From Aureimonas sp. OT7 (GTDB taxonomy: Bacteria > Pseudomonadota > Alphaproteobacteria > Rhizobiales > Rhizobiaceae), in the NCBI RefSeq assembly GCF_014844055.1, contig NZ_CP062167.1, positions 186,001 to 250,000 on the forward strand: 64,000 nt of DNA, written 5' to 3'. The stretch's first letter is position 1. Each line of letters starts with the position of its first letter. The notes beneath the pieces were generated by a model, which worked only from the letters and a program-made list of their open reading frames with translations, made no database searches and had not been told where the DNA came from. Of this stretch, positions 7,724 through 15,898 are shown piece by piece. Made by a program: the position numbers and the translations under genes.

Positions 7724-8650
7724 CTATGCGGCGCCCCTGACGTCGTTCCGGCAAGCGTTGCCCTGCTGGGCGTGCAGCCAGTCGGCGATCTGCTGCGCCT
7801 TGGCTGCGGCGGTGAAGATCGCGCGCTTGTCGGAGCGAAGCACCTCGAGCCAGGAGGCGATATAGCTGGCGTGGTCGGGCCGCGGCTCGACGCTGAGATG
7901 GAGGTCGGCGCAGATCATGGCGCTCAGGAGCTCGACCGTGCATTCCTCCATAGCATAGGCGGCCGAGCCGAACCGTCCGGAGAGATCACGGTCGAGGCGA
8001 TGCCTGGCGCCGGAGGCGTGCCCGCATTCGTGGAGCAGCACGGCGTAATAGGCTGCGGCATCGCGGAAGCAGGCGAAGTCGGGCATCTGCACGTGGTCGG
8101 TGGATGGGCGGTAACAGGCCTGCGATCCGCCGTGGCGGATGTCGATGCCGAGCGCTGCGCAGAACCGTTCGGCCCGCTCGATGCGCTCGGCCTCGGGTAG
8201 CACCGGTATCTCGGGCGGCGTGTAGCCGTCGACCTGCGCGCAGTTGAAGACCGTGTAGCCGCGGGCGAACATGCGCCGGGCGGGCTCGTCGCGATCCTCG
8301 TCGCCGTCCTGTACGTCTGCCTTGCCGTGGCGATCGACGGTCTTCCAGAACACGACGAGGTGCCCGCGCTCGCCCTTGCGGACCTGGGCGCCGAGCGCCT
8401 GCCACTGGCGATAGGTGCCCCAGATGCCGGCGGGAAAGCCGGCGGCGTGCGCGGCGGCCCAGAGTGCGATGACGTTGACGCCACGATAGGCCTTGCGCGA
8501 GGCGACGTTGACGGGCGTAGTGATGGCCGATCCGTCGTGGTGCCAGGGCATCCGGTACTGGTCGGCGCCGGCCTCGATGGCGGCGATGATCTGGCTGGTG
8601 ACACGCTCGTAGATGTCGTTCCGGGGCTGGGGTGTGCGATCGGTGGTCAT
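7724..8650 (-). CDS. ardC: ArdC-family anti-restriction protein carried by the mercury element
   Basis: A complete 308-residue ArdC-type protein: an N-terminal ssDNA-binding (DUF1738) domain (NDIYERVTSQIIAAIEAG ... GVNVIALW ... VRKGERGHLVVFWK) and a C-terminal zincin-like domain with HECGH in YAVLLHECGHASGARHRL. ArdC proteins bind single-stranded DNA and protect incoming conjugative DNA from restriction. This copy is distinct in sequence from the ardC that the element interrupts, so the element carries its own version while destroying the host's. The ATG lies inside an inverted repeat shared with 8811-8825. Confidence 0.88.
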   Translation of the reverse strand: MTTDRTPQPRNDIYERVTSQIIAAIEAGADQYRMPWHHDGSAITTPVNVASRKAYRGVNVIALWAAAHAAGFPAGIWGTYRQWQALGAQVRKGERGHLVVFWKTVDRHGKADVQDGDEDRDEPARRMFARGYTVFNCAQVDGYTPPEIPVLPEAERIERAERFCAALGIDIRHGGSQACYRPSTDHVQMPDFACFRDAAAYYAVLLHECGHASGARHRLDRDLSGRFGSAAYAMEECTVELLSAMICADLHLSVEPRPDHASYIASWLEVLRSDKRAIFTAAAKAQQIADWLHAQQGNACRNDVRGAA

Positions 8651-8825
8651 GGCTGCCTCCTGTGTTCGCCCTCTCCGTCGAGGGCGAGGCGGCAGGGGCA
8701 GACGCGGGAAGCCGGGCCGTCACACCCTGTTCTCGGTGCTGGTGCGGAACAGGGTTGATGGGCCGGCAGCGTCTGCCACAACCCGAGCCCTGCCTCGACG
8801 GGCGAGCACGGGAGGCAGCCATGAC
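8646..8825. repeat. Inverted duplication around the ardC start
   Basis: Perfect 15-base arms: GTCATGGCTGCCTCC (8646-8660) and its complement at 8811-8825, with looser complementarity continuing toward the centre. The left arm covers the ardC start codon. The right arm carries a mirror ATG that opens an 11-codon frame on the plus strand. The stretch 8651-8866 otherwise holds no recognisable gene. Confidence 0.65.
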
Positions 8826-8866
8826 CGGCGAGCGGCGCCTGGACCGGTCAGGATGAAGCGCGGCTG

Positions 8867-9307
8867 TCAGCCGGTGCCGTCCAGAGGCGGACGCCGCAAC
8901 GGGACGACCCTGGCGTCCACGGATCGAGACAGCTCCGCTCGCAGACCTTCGATGACGGCATCTCGCTCGGCGAGCTGCAACGTCAGCATCTGGATGTGCT
9001 GCGCGAGCGTCCGGGTGAGCGCCCGCAGCTCCGCCATCTCGGCACCACGCACGGCGCGTAGTTCCGCTTCCAGAGCATGGATGCGTTCCTTGAGGGCCCT
9101 GGGCGACGATCGCCGCAGGCGGGCTTCGGCCGCGCGGAGCTCGGCGAGAAGATCGCCGGCCCGGTTCGCCGTCGCTCGGCTGACGCCGGCCTCGCGCGCC
9201 AGGTTGGCGACGGTCAGCGCCCCGTCGGTGCGTTCAGGGCGGCCGTCGAGCAACCGCTTCATGGCAGCCCTTAGCGCCGCTTGGCTCTTCGGCCCGAGCG
9301 CGGTCAT
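8867..9307 (-). CDS. TnpC-like small helix-turn-helix / coiled-coil transposition protein
   Basis: A 146-residue protein. Residues about 30-55 form a helix-turn-helix (TVANLAREAGVSRATANR), followed by a long heptad-rich helix (AELRAAEARLRR to LTLQLAERDAVIEGLRAEL). Small proteins of this design lie beside Tn554-type tyrosine recombinases (TnpC/DUF6262-like) and are thought to assist or orient transposition. Its start overlaps the stop of the preceding recombinase (ATGA), making it the fourth and last gene of the transposition operon. No enzymatic motif is visible. The TnpC name rests on layout and context rather than alignment. Confidence 0.65.
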   Translation of the reverse strand: MTALGPKSQAALRAAMKRLLDGRPERTDGALTVANLAREAGVSRATANRAGDLLAELRAAEARLRRSSPRALKERIHALEAELRAVRGAEMAELRALTRTLAQHIQMLTLQLAERDAVIEGLRAELSRSVDARVVPLRRPPLDGTG

Positions 9308-11469
9308 GCGTCACCGTCCATGAGAGGCGCGATCAGCCGGCACTTGCGCTCGTTGTCCCGCAGGATCGCCGTGCGCTGCAGCGGCGATAGACGCCGGTCG
9401 GCCAGAAGCGCTTCGCCCTCGACGATCGAGGCCTGCCACGGTTCGCGGTGCCGGGCGGTCAGGCAGGCGTTCGGGCACCGGTCGGGGCTGCAGCGCGATA
9501 GGGCCGGCGCCGTCCGCTCGGCATCTGGCGCGCCGGTGAGGCAGAGCGCGGTCGCTGCATCGAACAGGCAGTCGTTGAGGAAACCGACATGCAGGGTCCG
9601 CCCGAGATGGGCAACCATGGTGCGCAGCCGCTTGCGGTCCAAGATCCGGCCGGGAAGATCGCCAAGTTCCTCCTGCACGCGGCCGAACTCGCGTCGCAGT
9701 CGCGCAGCACCCGGTCCCGCCGGGCCTTCACGGCGAAGATAGGCCTCGTAATGGGCGACAATGTCGTCGAGCTGGCCGAGTGCACGTTCGCGCTCGATCG
9801 CCAAGCGGAAGTCGGCCTGCGCCGATCCGGCATAGCCTTCGAACATGGCGACCGAGGCGTGCTTGTACTGGATCTTGCCGGCGACCGTGCCGAACGGCCG
9901 GTTGGCGATGTACCAGGCGATCGTGCGTCGGAGCTGCCGGGTCGTAAACTTCCAAGGCTCGTCGCCGATGCGCGGAATCGCCGGCGCGGCCTCCGAGCGC
10001 GTGTCGAGGCCCTCGCGGAAAAGGTTGAGTGTCGGCGTTGCACCCATCCCGAGATGATCGTTGCTCCAGGGCCAGTCCTTCAGCGCCACCCACAAGGATG
10101 ACAGTTCCTTCTCTCGGCGATTGCGTGCCGAGAGAACCTCCATCACCGCGACGGCGCGAGCGACGGGCTCGATCGTGATCCAGTCGGCCGTGACGCCGCG
10201 CGCGCCATGGCGCTTGTACACCGTGCTGCGCAGCCGGTACCGCTCGACCAGGCCGTCGGCGCTGCGCACCGGCGACACGCAACCCGGCTGCATCGCCTGC
10301 ACCTCGCTGTCGCGCATGCCGGTGAGGTAGGCGCAGACGAGATAGCAGGCGCCCTGCAACATCCGTTCTTCGCGGGCGAGGCTGAGGCCGTCGAAGCGCT
10401 CGCGCCATGGCAGTCCGGTGTCCGGATCGATCGAGATCGGCGTATCGAGCCCGCCGATCTCGGTTCCGAGCTCGGCGGCTGCCTTCTCGATCAGTCGTGC
10501 AGTCGGCTCGGACTGGCTGATGCGGCCGCTCTGCGGAGCGCCGGCGTGAAGGCGCATCAGATGGAGATTGTAGGGCGGGGTCTCTTCGCCGGTGAGCGGG
10601 TCGATGCGGCGGGCCACATTGGGCGCGTGCTCCCAGATCGGCACGCCTCGGCCCATGGCCCGGCGCACGTCGAGCCACTTGGCCACGCGGGCGCGATAGT
10701 TCTTGGCCACGGCCCGTCCGGCCCGCGCGTCCCGCGCCATCAATCGGGCGCAGCGGGCTTCGAGAGCGTCAAGCTCGGCCCGCGCCGCGAGGATATCGGG
10801 CGCATAGACCTCGACATACTTGAGCGCCCAGCGCAGCATGGCGCCGATGACCGGCTCGGGAATGCGCGGCGTGGCGTTCTCGGCGGGCGCTGGCGGCCGG
10901 CCGGCAACGCGGTGCGCCGCACGTCCACGCCACGGCAGGAAACCGATGCCGCCGCCGGTTAGCCATGGCGCCAGGTGATGCAGGTCGATCGGCACCTCGA
11001 CATACTTCACCGTCTCGTGAGGCGTTCGCCGTCCGCCGTCACGGGCATACGCCAGATAGGCGTCGAGCAGCGCCTGATCGATCCGGCTGAGATCGACGGC
11101 GCCAGTCCTTGCGCGGAGGAACGCGGCGAAATGCTGGATGTAGCGCAGCAGGCGGATCGCCGAGGTCGCGCCGCAGGGCGCCCGATATCCCGGCACATGG
11201 ATGCGCAGGCGGGCGATCACGTACTCCTTCGCCAGCCGCCGCGTGACGGGATCGGCGATGCGGGCGAGGTTCAGCCGGTAATTGCTGTAGCGGGCGTTCA
11301 CCCGGAAAATGGCGGCGCCCAGGTCCCAAAGATCGTCACCGAAGCGCGGAAGTCGCGTGCGGTCGGCATCGTCCCTGACCGCCACGCCGGCAAGCACGGG
11401 CTCGTCGTTGCCATAAATGGCCGAAGGCAGCGACGCGTGCTGCGGCAGCTTGATCGGTGCCGGCATCAT
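9304..11469 (-). CDS. Tyrosine recombinase 3 of the element (large, TnpB-like)
   Basis: A 721-residue site-specific recombinase, third gene of the operon. The C-terminal half carries the catalytic signature: YLTGMRDSEVQAM (Arg I), TRQLRRTIAWY (box II Arg, with the usual His replaced), QYKHASVAMFEGYAG (His and nucleophile Tyr). A cysteine-rich tail (RCSPDRCPNACLTARH) may be a small zinc site. The start uses ATGATG, overlapping the TGA of the preceding gene. Large recombinases of this type occur as TnpB in Tn554-like transposons. It probably acts with the other two recombinases at the element ends. Confidence 0.8.
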   Translation of the reverse strand: MMPAPIKLPQHASLPSAIYGNDEPVLAGVAVRDDADRTRLPRFGDDLWDLGAAIFRVNARYSNYRLNLARIADPVTRRLAKEYVIARLRIHVPGYRAPCGATSAIRLLRYIQHFAAFLRARTGAVDLSRIDQALLDAYLAYARDGGRRTPHETVKYVEVPIDLHHLAPWLTGGGIGFLPWRGRAAHRVAGRPPAPAENATPRIPEPVIGAMLRWALKYVEVYAPDILAARAELDALEARCARLMARDARAGRAVAKNYRARVAKWLDVRRAMGRGVPIWEHAPNVARRIDPLTGEETPPYNLHLMRLHAGAPQSGRISQSEPTARLIEKAAAELGTEIGGLDTPISIDPDTGLPWRERFDGLSLAREERMLQGACYLVCAYLTGMRDSEVQAMQPGCVSPVRSADGLVERYRLRSTVYKRHGARGVTADWITIEPVARAVAVMEVLSARNRREKELSSLWVALKDWPWSNDHLGMGATPTLNLFREGLDTRSEAAPAIPRIGDEPWKFTTRQLRRTIAWYIANRPFGTVAGKIQYKHASVAMFEGYAGSAQADFRLAIERERALGQLDDIVAHYEAYLRREGPAGPGAARLRREFGRVQEELGDLPGRILDRKRLRTMVAHLGRTLHVGFLNDCLFDAATALCLTGAPDAERTAPALSRCSPDRCPNACLTARHREPWQASIVEGEALLADRRLSPLQRTAILRDNERKCRLIAPLMDGDA

Positions 11470-13307
11470 GGCGCTCTCGCTTCGGGCGGCAGGTAGAGGA
11501 GCGCGGGGTCCGATGACCCAATCCGACGGGCTTCCTCGATCTCGGCGTCGGCGAACCGGGGCAGAATCTGTTCGGCGATGCGTCCGTGAACCCGGCCGAA
11601 CTTGGCGATCCAGTCGGCTTCGCTCAGCACCTGCCGCTGCGCCCGGATGAAGTTGAGGAAGGCCAGGAGCGCGGGCACCTTGCGGGCGGTGACCACGGCA
11701 TTGCTGCATTCGAGACACCCCCAGAAGGGGGACGGACAGGCCTCTCCCTCCGAGCCGAACGGGCTGTTGTAGAAGCCGCCGCAACTGGCGAGCCAGACGT
11801 CCTGCTCGCCGCCGAACAGCGCCTTGACCGCGGCGGCGCCGACAACGGGAAGGCCGGTCGCCTTGTCGGGATCGGTCTGGACGGCCGCTTCCTCCTCCGA
11901 CGACAGGACACAGGGGGGGAACGCGGCGTCGAGCGCATCGGTCATGGCGTCGGCAATTGTCGCCTCGTGCAGATGACGAAGCGCGGGAATGTCGGCGTAG
12001 TGGTCGGCCGCGACCGCGACAGTGTGGCCGACGGCGAAGCGGTCGAGCTGGCCGCCCGTGCGCCGGTACCATGCCGCCTTATGCGTCTTGCGCAGGCGCG
12101 TCAGATTGAGGCGAAGGCGTTGGCCCCGCTCATCAAGGATGCCGTGCCGGCGCGTCCATGAAGCCGCGAGCTCCTTCATGCTGAGCACCCGAGGGGTCAG
12201 GCGGCCCCAGGCACAGTGCGCCCAGAGCGTGTCGGCGCCGAGCCGGCTTCTCGCCGGACCGGTCCACTGCAGCGCCTTGCGGATCAAGCCGCCCGGCGTC
12301 GAGGAACCGCCGTCGCGCACACGCAGCCGCTTCCACTCGGCGCCGCGCGCCCGACGCTTGCAATACTCGATCTCGACATAGCCGCCCGCCGGGTTCTTCA
12401 GGCAGTCCGCTCGCAAGCCCTTGATCGCTTCGATCTCCATGCCGGTGTCGAGCGAGATAAGCACGATGAGCGGCACGAGATCGGCGGCGATGAGATGCCG
12501 GCGGCCATGCAGATCGTGGATCAGGCGATCGTTCGGCAGGCCACTCTCGCGGCGGAGCGTGTAGAGTCGCTTGAAGAGAGGGTGCCTGTGCCCGATGACG
12601 CCTTCCGCGTCGATCACTTCCATTACCTGTTTGTGGGTTGCTGCCAGCGCCTTGCTCCGATCGGAATCCTCGACCGCCGGAATACGATCGGCCTCGCCCA
12701 AGCGGCGGATGATGGCGGCGAGATCGGTGCGCGCCGCCTTCCGCAATGCCGCGGCGACATCATCGCCATAGGCATCGCGCGGCCTGGCGCGCACGCCGGG
12801 CCGATCGCTCGTGTACATCAGCCGGCGTGAGGCATCGGGCGGCAGGTGGCTGGGCTCCGCGGCCTCGGCAAGCCGCAGCAGGTTGAGCACCTTGCTCATG
12901 CGGTGCAGGCGGTGATTGGGATGCAGGCCGCTCCCCTCCATCCAGGAATCGAAGCCGTCGATGCAGACGGCACTGACGTCGGAGAGACGGGCGACGTGCG
13001 ATCCGGCGGAATCGAGATAGCGCCAAAATGTCTTGAGCGCATTGGCATAGGCGTAGGCCGTCGAGATCGAGCCGGCCGGACCACCGACCTGGCAGGCGCG
13101 CCAGAGCGCGCCGGCAAAGGTCCGCGCCAATGCCTTGCGGCCGGCGAGCATCGTCAGGTCGATCGTCTTGCTGCGATCCGCCAGCGTGACGGTAAAGCGC
13201 AGCGATGCGATCGCAGCGGCGGCCTCGCCCTCGGGATCGGGCAGCGCCTCGGGAAAGAGGGCGCGGCGACCCGGCCGCCGCACCGATGGAGCCGCCGCGG
13301 CGGTCAT
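11466..13307 (-). CDS. Tyrosine recombinase-like protein 2, catalytically degenerate
   Basis: A 613-residue protein in the middle of the recombinase operon. It aligns with tyrosine recombinase layout (N-terminal SAM-like domain, then LISLDTGMEIEAIKGL, RLRKTHKAAW, VGHTVAVAADHYAD). The Arg of the TGLRxxE box is replaced by Glu and the box II His is missing, so it may not cleave DNA alone. The C-terminal part has CGGFYNS..CPSPFWGCLEC, a plausible zinc-ribbon. ATGA overlaps with both neighbours suggest fixed stoichiometry. A structural or directing role beside active partners is inference. Confidence 0.7.
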   Translation of the reverse strand: MTAAAAPSVRRPGRRALFPEALPDPEGEAAAAIASLRFTVTLADRSKTIDLTMLAGRKALARTFAGALWRACQVGGPAGSISTAYAYANALKTFWRYLDSAGSHVARLSDVSAVCIDGFDSWMEGSGLHPNHRLHRMSKVLNLLRLAEAAEPSHLPPDASRRLMYTSDRPGVRARPRDAYGDDVAAALRKAARTDLAAIIRRLGEADRIPAVEDSDRSKALAATHKQVMEVIDAEGVIGHRHPLFKRLYTLRRESGLPNDRLIHDLHGRRHLIAADLVPLIVLISLDTGMEIEAIKGLRADCLKNPAGGYVEIEYCKRRARGAEWKRLRVRDGGSSTPGGLIRKALQWTGPARSRLGADTLWAHCAWGRLTPRVLSMKELAASWTRRHGILDERGQRLRLNLTRLRKTHKAAWYRRTGGQLDRFAVGHTVAVAADHYADIPALRHLHEATIADAMTDALDAAFPPCVLSSEEEAAVQTDPDKATGLPVVGAAAVKALFGGEQDVWLASCGGFYNSPFGSEGEACPSPFWGCLECSNAVVTARKVPALLAFLNFIRAQRQVLSEADWIAKFGRVHGRIAEQILPRFADAEIEEARRIGSSDPALLYLPPEARAP

Positions 13308-14761
13308 GCCGCGCCGCCAGCCGTGTCTTCGGCCCAGCGATCCGCGGCGGCCTCGACCAGCTCCTGCGCCTCGGCGAGGCTGTCGAGATAGATGTAGGTG
13401 CTGGTGATACTCGCATGCCCCAGCAGGTGCTGGAGCTTCTGCAGAGGATCGCCGAGAATCCGCCGATAGGCTGCGCCGTGCTGGTCCTGCGGATCGAACA
13501 CGGATCCGATCTGCTCGCGGATCAGCATGGAGAGCATGTTGACGGCGAAGGTGTGCCGCAGCGTGTGTGGCGTCACCTCGACCTCGATGCCGAAACGGCG
13601 GCAGCGGGTGCAGGCCCGCCGAAAGGCAGCTTCCCAAGTCGCCGAGGGCACGGGCTTGCCGCCTTCAGTCAGCCAGAGCAAGGCATGCTGCGCCTGGCCG
13701 GGCGTGCCGACCAGCACGCGGCGGCGTTCGCCCAGCGTCAGACGGTCGAGCCGGACACGCTTGCCCGCCGCGTCTGTTGCCTTCCCGTCCTCCAGCATCA
13801 GCCAGAGCGGATCGGACACCGAAGGCTCTGAGCGCGCGGCAGAGACCGTGCGCTCGAGATCGACATAGTCGCCGATCAATCTCAGTACCCGGCGGGGAAC
13901 GCGGATGCGCCGTGGTCGTCCGCCCTTGGCGATCGGACCGGGGAGATCGAACGGCACCGAGCGCGATTCGGGATCGGTCAGGCGCGGCAGCTCACTCAGC
14001 AGCAGACTGCCGGCCTCTGTCAGCCGCAGGCCGGTCGTGACGAGAAGCTCGGCAAACAACGCATTGCGCTCGCCGTTGCGGCCGCGCCACGTCGCGTCCT
14101 CCGAGCCGTCGGGAAGCCGGCCGCGCAATCCCACCTCGCGGAACAGCAGGTAGCGGCCAAGATCGATGTAACGGGTATCGTGGCGCCGCGCGGCGCGCTC
14201 GCGGGCACGGTTCGTCGTCACAGCGAGCACTGCGCGGCTACCGCCGGCCCTGCGAAGGGTGGCGCCGTAGCTGAAGGGCGAGATCGCAATGATTCCTTCC
14301 TCGACAGCCCAGCGATAGAGCTTGTCGAGCGCGGCAACGCTCCGGTTCCAGCTCGCAGCCGAGATGCGGTAGGGAGCTGCCGACAGCCGACGCGCCCGGT
14401 GAAAGGCCAGGACATCGTCGCGGCCGGCCTGCCAGACCGTCTTGCCGCCGCGCCGTTCGACAAGAAAGCGCGCCCAGACGAGAATGTCGCGGGCGTAGGA
14501 GCGCCACGTGTTCGGCGATCGCGCTCCCATAGCAGGACAGGCACGAAAGAACCGGTTGAGAGCGAGATCGTAGCTGCCGTCATCCATCAGGATGAACGGC
14601 ATGCCGTGAATCAGCCCGGTGCGCTCGACCGCGTCGAGCGCACCGGGCGCGAGGCTCACTGCAAGGTCATCAAGGAAAAGCGGACGCGAAATAGTGTCAA
14701 GATCGGTAAAATACAAATGCACGCACGATACCCAAGCGGAGCGCCTTCGGCGCAACTTCAT
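13304..14761 (-). CDS. Tyrosine recombinase 1 of the element (full catalytic set)
   Basis: Up to 485 residues and first gene of the transposition operon. It has an N-terminal core-binding domain (SPNTWRSYARDILVWARFL) and a complete catalytic domain: TTGLRLTEAGSL (Arg I), HTLRHTFAVNML (His/Arg II), HLLGHASITSTYIYLD (His III and nucleophilic Tyr). The start is uncertain. The ATG at 14761 begins with an arginine-rich run that falls on a GCGCC-TTC-GGCGC hairpin; GTG at 14722 is an alternative. It lies about 230 bases from the right end of the element, beside a dense set of inverted repeats. It probably performs strand exchange at the GGCGAC core. Confidence 0.88.
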   Translation of the reverse strand: MKLRRRRSAWVSCVHLYFTDLDTISRPLFLDDLAVSLAPGALDAVERTGLIHGMPFILMDDGSYDLALNRFFRACPAMGARSPNTWRSYARDILVWARFLVERRGGKTVWQAGRDDVLAFHRARRLSAAPYRISAASWNRSVAALDKLYRWAVEEGIIAISPFSYGATLRRAGGSRAVLAVTTNRARERAARRHDTRYIDLGRYLLFREVGLRGRLPDGSEDATWRGRNGERNALFAELLVTTGLRLTEAGSLLLSELPRLTDPESRSVPFDLPGPIAKGGRPRRIRVPRRVLRLIGDYVDLERTVSAARSEPSVSDPLWLMLEDGKATDAAGKRVRLDRLTLGERRRVLVGTPGQAQHALLWLTEGGKPVPSATWEAAFRRACTRCRRFGIEVEVTPHTLRHTFAVNMLSMLIREQIGSVFDPQDQHGAAYRRILGDPLQKLQHLLGHASITSTYIYLDSLAEAQELVEAAADRWAEDTAGGAA

Positions 14762-14771
14762 TGTTTAGAAT

Positions 14772-14904
14772 GCGAGGGGTTCCCCTCGCGCTCTCCCGCT
14801 CGCCGCGTGGCAGGGGTGCAGGACTTAGCCTGCACCCCATGAACAGCTTGTCGTGCCGCCGCCGCGTCAAGCGTTGTCCTCGCTACGCTGCGGGAACGCT
14901 TGAC
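14772..14904. repeat. Array of inverted repeats at the right end of the mercury element
   Basis: Three dyads in 133 bases: GCGAGGGG-TT-CCCCTCGC (14772-14789), GGGGTGCAGG-ACTTAG-CCTGCACCCC (14813-14838), and GTCAAGCGTT (14866-14875) with AACGCTTGAC (14895-14904). They lie between recombinase 1 and the element end. Likely roles are recombinase or accessory-protein binding sites, or control of the recombinase operon. Confidence 0.7.
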
Positions 14905-14960
14905 CCGGACGTCTGAAGAGCTTCACCGGAGCCGTGGTGAGGCGCCTCCAATGCATGATT

Positions 14961-14988
14961 CTGAGACAGGATCACAGAGTCAGGATAA
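14961..14988 (-). repeat. Right terminal inverted repeat of the mercury element
   Basis: Read inward from 14988 the end begins TTATCCTGAC and carries CTGTCTCAG at 14969-14961, matching the left end. Confidence 0.7.
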
Positions 14989-14994
14989 GGCGAC
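14989..14994. repeat. 6-bp direct repeat GGCGAC, right flank of the mercury element
   Basis: Second copy of the flanking hexamer; the other is at 2267-2272. In the interrupted ardC it encodes Val-Ala. Confidence 0.85.
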
Positions 14995-15723
14995 CAGCTC
15001 CTCGAAGGCGTATTTCTTCGTGCCGAAGCTGCCCGAAAAATCCCGCCCCAAGCGCGAGGCATGGCCTGTGGCATGCCCCATCTCGTGGAGCGCCGTCCTG
15101 TGCCAGTTGATCGGCTCGAAATAGGCGGCCGGAGGCGGCACCTGCACGTAGTCGAGCGCCGGAACATAGAAGGCGCGATCCCCGCCGATGCGGAAATCGA
15201 TCCCGGTCGCCTCGATCAGCGCCTCGACCTTCGGCTCGATCATGCCGGGCGGCGGTGGCGGGGCCTCGAAGGCGATGTCCTCGGGCAGGCCCTCGCATTG
15301 CGCCGCGTTGAACACGGTGAAGCGCTTCAGGAACGGAATGCTGCTGGCTTCTTCGCCCGACTCCTGGGCGCGGCGCTTCTCGTCCTCCGGCGTGAAGCGG
15401 TCGGCATAGACGACGGTGGTGCCGCGCTCGCCCTTGCGGACATTTCCGCCCAGCGAGAGTGCTTGCCGGAAGGTGAGCCAATGCTGGGTCGGATAGCCGT
15501 GCTGGACCACTGCGCCCCAGAGGATGAGGACATTGATCCCGGAATATTGCCGCGCGGTCGCGGCATTCCTCGGCATGGCGAGCGGCGCCTTCGCCGCCGC
15601 CGTCCCCCAGGGCTGGACCCAGGGCAGCCGCCCTTCCTCCAGCTCGGCGATGATCTTGTCGGTGATGTCGTCATAGAGATTGCTGCGGGCGCCGCCTGGG
15701 CGAGCGCGGTCCTTTCTGGCCAT
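14989..15723 (-). pseudogene. ardC: ardC, 5' fragment (N-terminal 245 residues) interrupted by the mercury element
   Basis: The N-terminal ssDNA-binding domain (SNLYDDITDKIIAELEEG, YSGINVLILWG, VRKGERGTTVVYADR) and the zincin domain with HEMGH (ALHEMGHATGHASRLGRD) of an ArdC anti-restriction protein. The frame matches ardC up to E-L-V-A, then runs into the element and stops after two foreign codons. The remaining 74 residues are at 2042-2266 in the same frame. A truncated 247-residue product could still be made and keeps the zinc motif, but lacks the conserved C-terminal helices. The leader carries the same dyad as the ParB-like gene. Confidence 0.9.
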
Positions 15724-15738
15724 CGGGATGATCTCCGC

Positions 15739-15778
15739 GACGGGCGCCGGAGGCCACTCCTCCAGCCCTCAACCCGTC
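15739..15778 (-). promoter_or_regulatory. Conserved dyad leader upstream of the interrupted ardC
   Basis: GACGGG (15739-15744) and CCCGTC (15773-15778) form an inverted repeat 15 bases upstream of the ardC start, in a stretch strongly similar to 1532-1583 before the ParB-like gene. A second block, GAAGCGAAGCGCCGCC, is also shared by the two leaders (near 1584 and near 15880). Confidence 0.5.
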
Positions 15779-15898
15779 ACGGAAAACCCGTCCGCACTCT
15801 CCCTCTCAGGGGGCGTTGCGGGGCAGGCTGTGCCAAAACGTCAGCCGTCGGAGCCGCAGCGCCTGCCAGGTGGAGCCGAAGCGAAGCGCCGCCTCGCG

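Larger units (their letters stand above)
2273..14988. mobile_element. 12.7-kb mercury-resistance transposon with three tyrosine recombinases, inserted in ardC
   Basis: The element is 12,716 bp, bounded by GGCGAC direct repeats and by inverted ends. Both ends start TTATC and carry CTGTCTCAG about 17 to 19 bases in. Cargo is the mer operon with merR, a flavoprotein reductase and a complete second ardC. The mobility module is an overlapping operon of three tyrosine recombinases followed by a small helix-turn-helix/coiled-coil protein, an arrangement that recalls Tn554-type TnpA-TnpB-TnpC and recombinase-in-trio elements. The boundary is supported by exact reconstruction of the interrupted ardC. 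The family assignment is by analogy, since Tn554 itself lacks terminal inverted repeats. Confidence 0.88.

Noticed and set aside
2273..14988. Tn21/Tn501 (Tn3-family) mercury transposon
   Set aside because: No Tn3-type transposase or resolvase is present, the ends are not the 38-bp GGGG-type repeats, and the flanking repeat is six bases rather than five.
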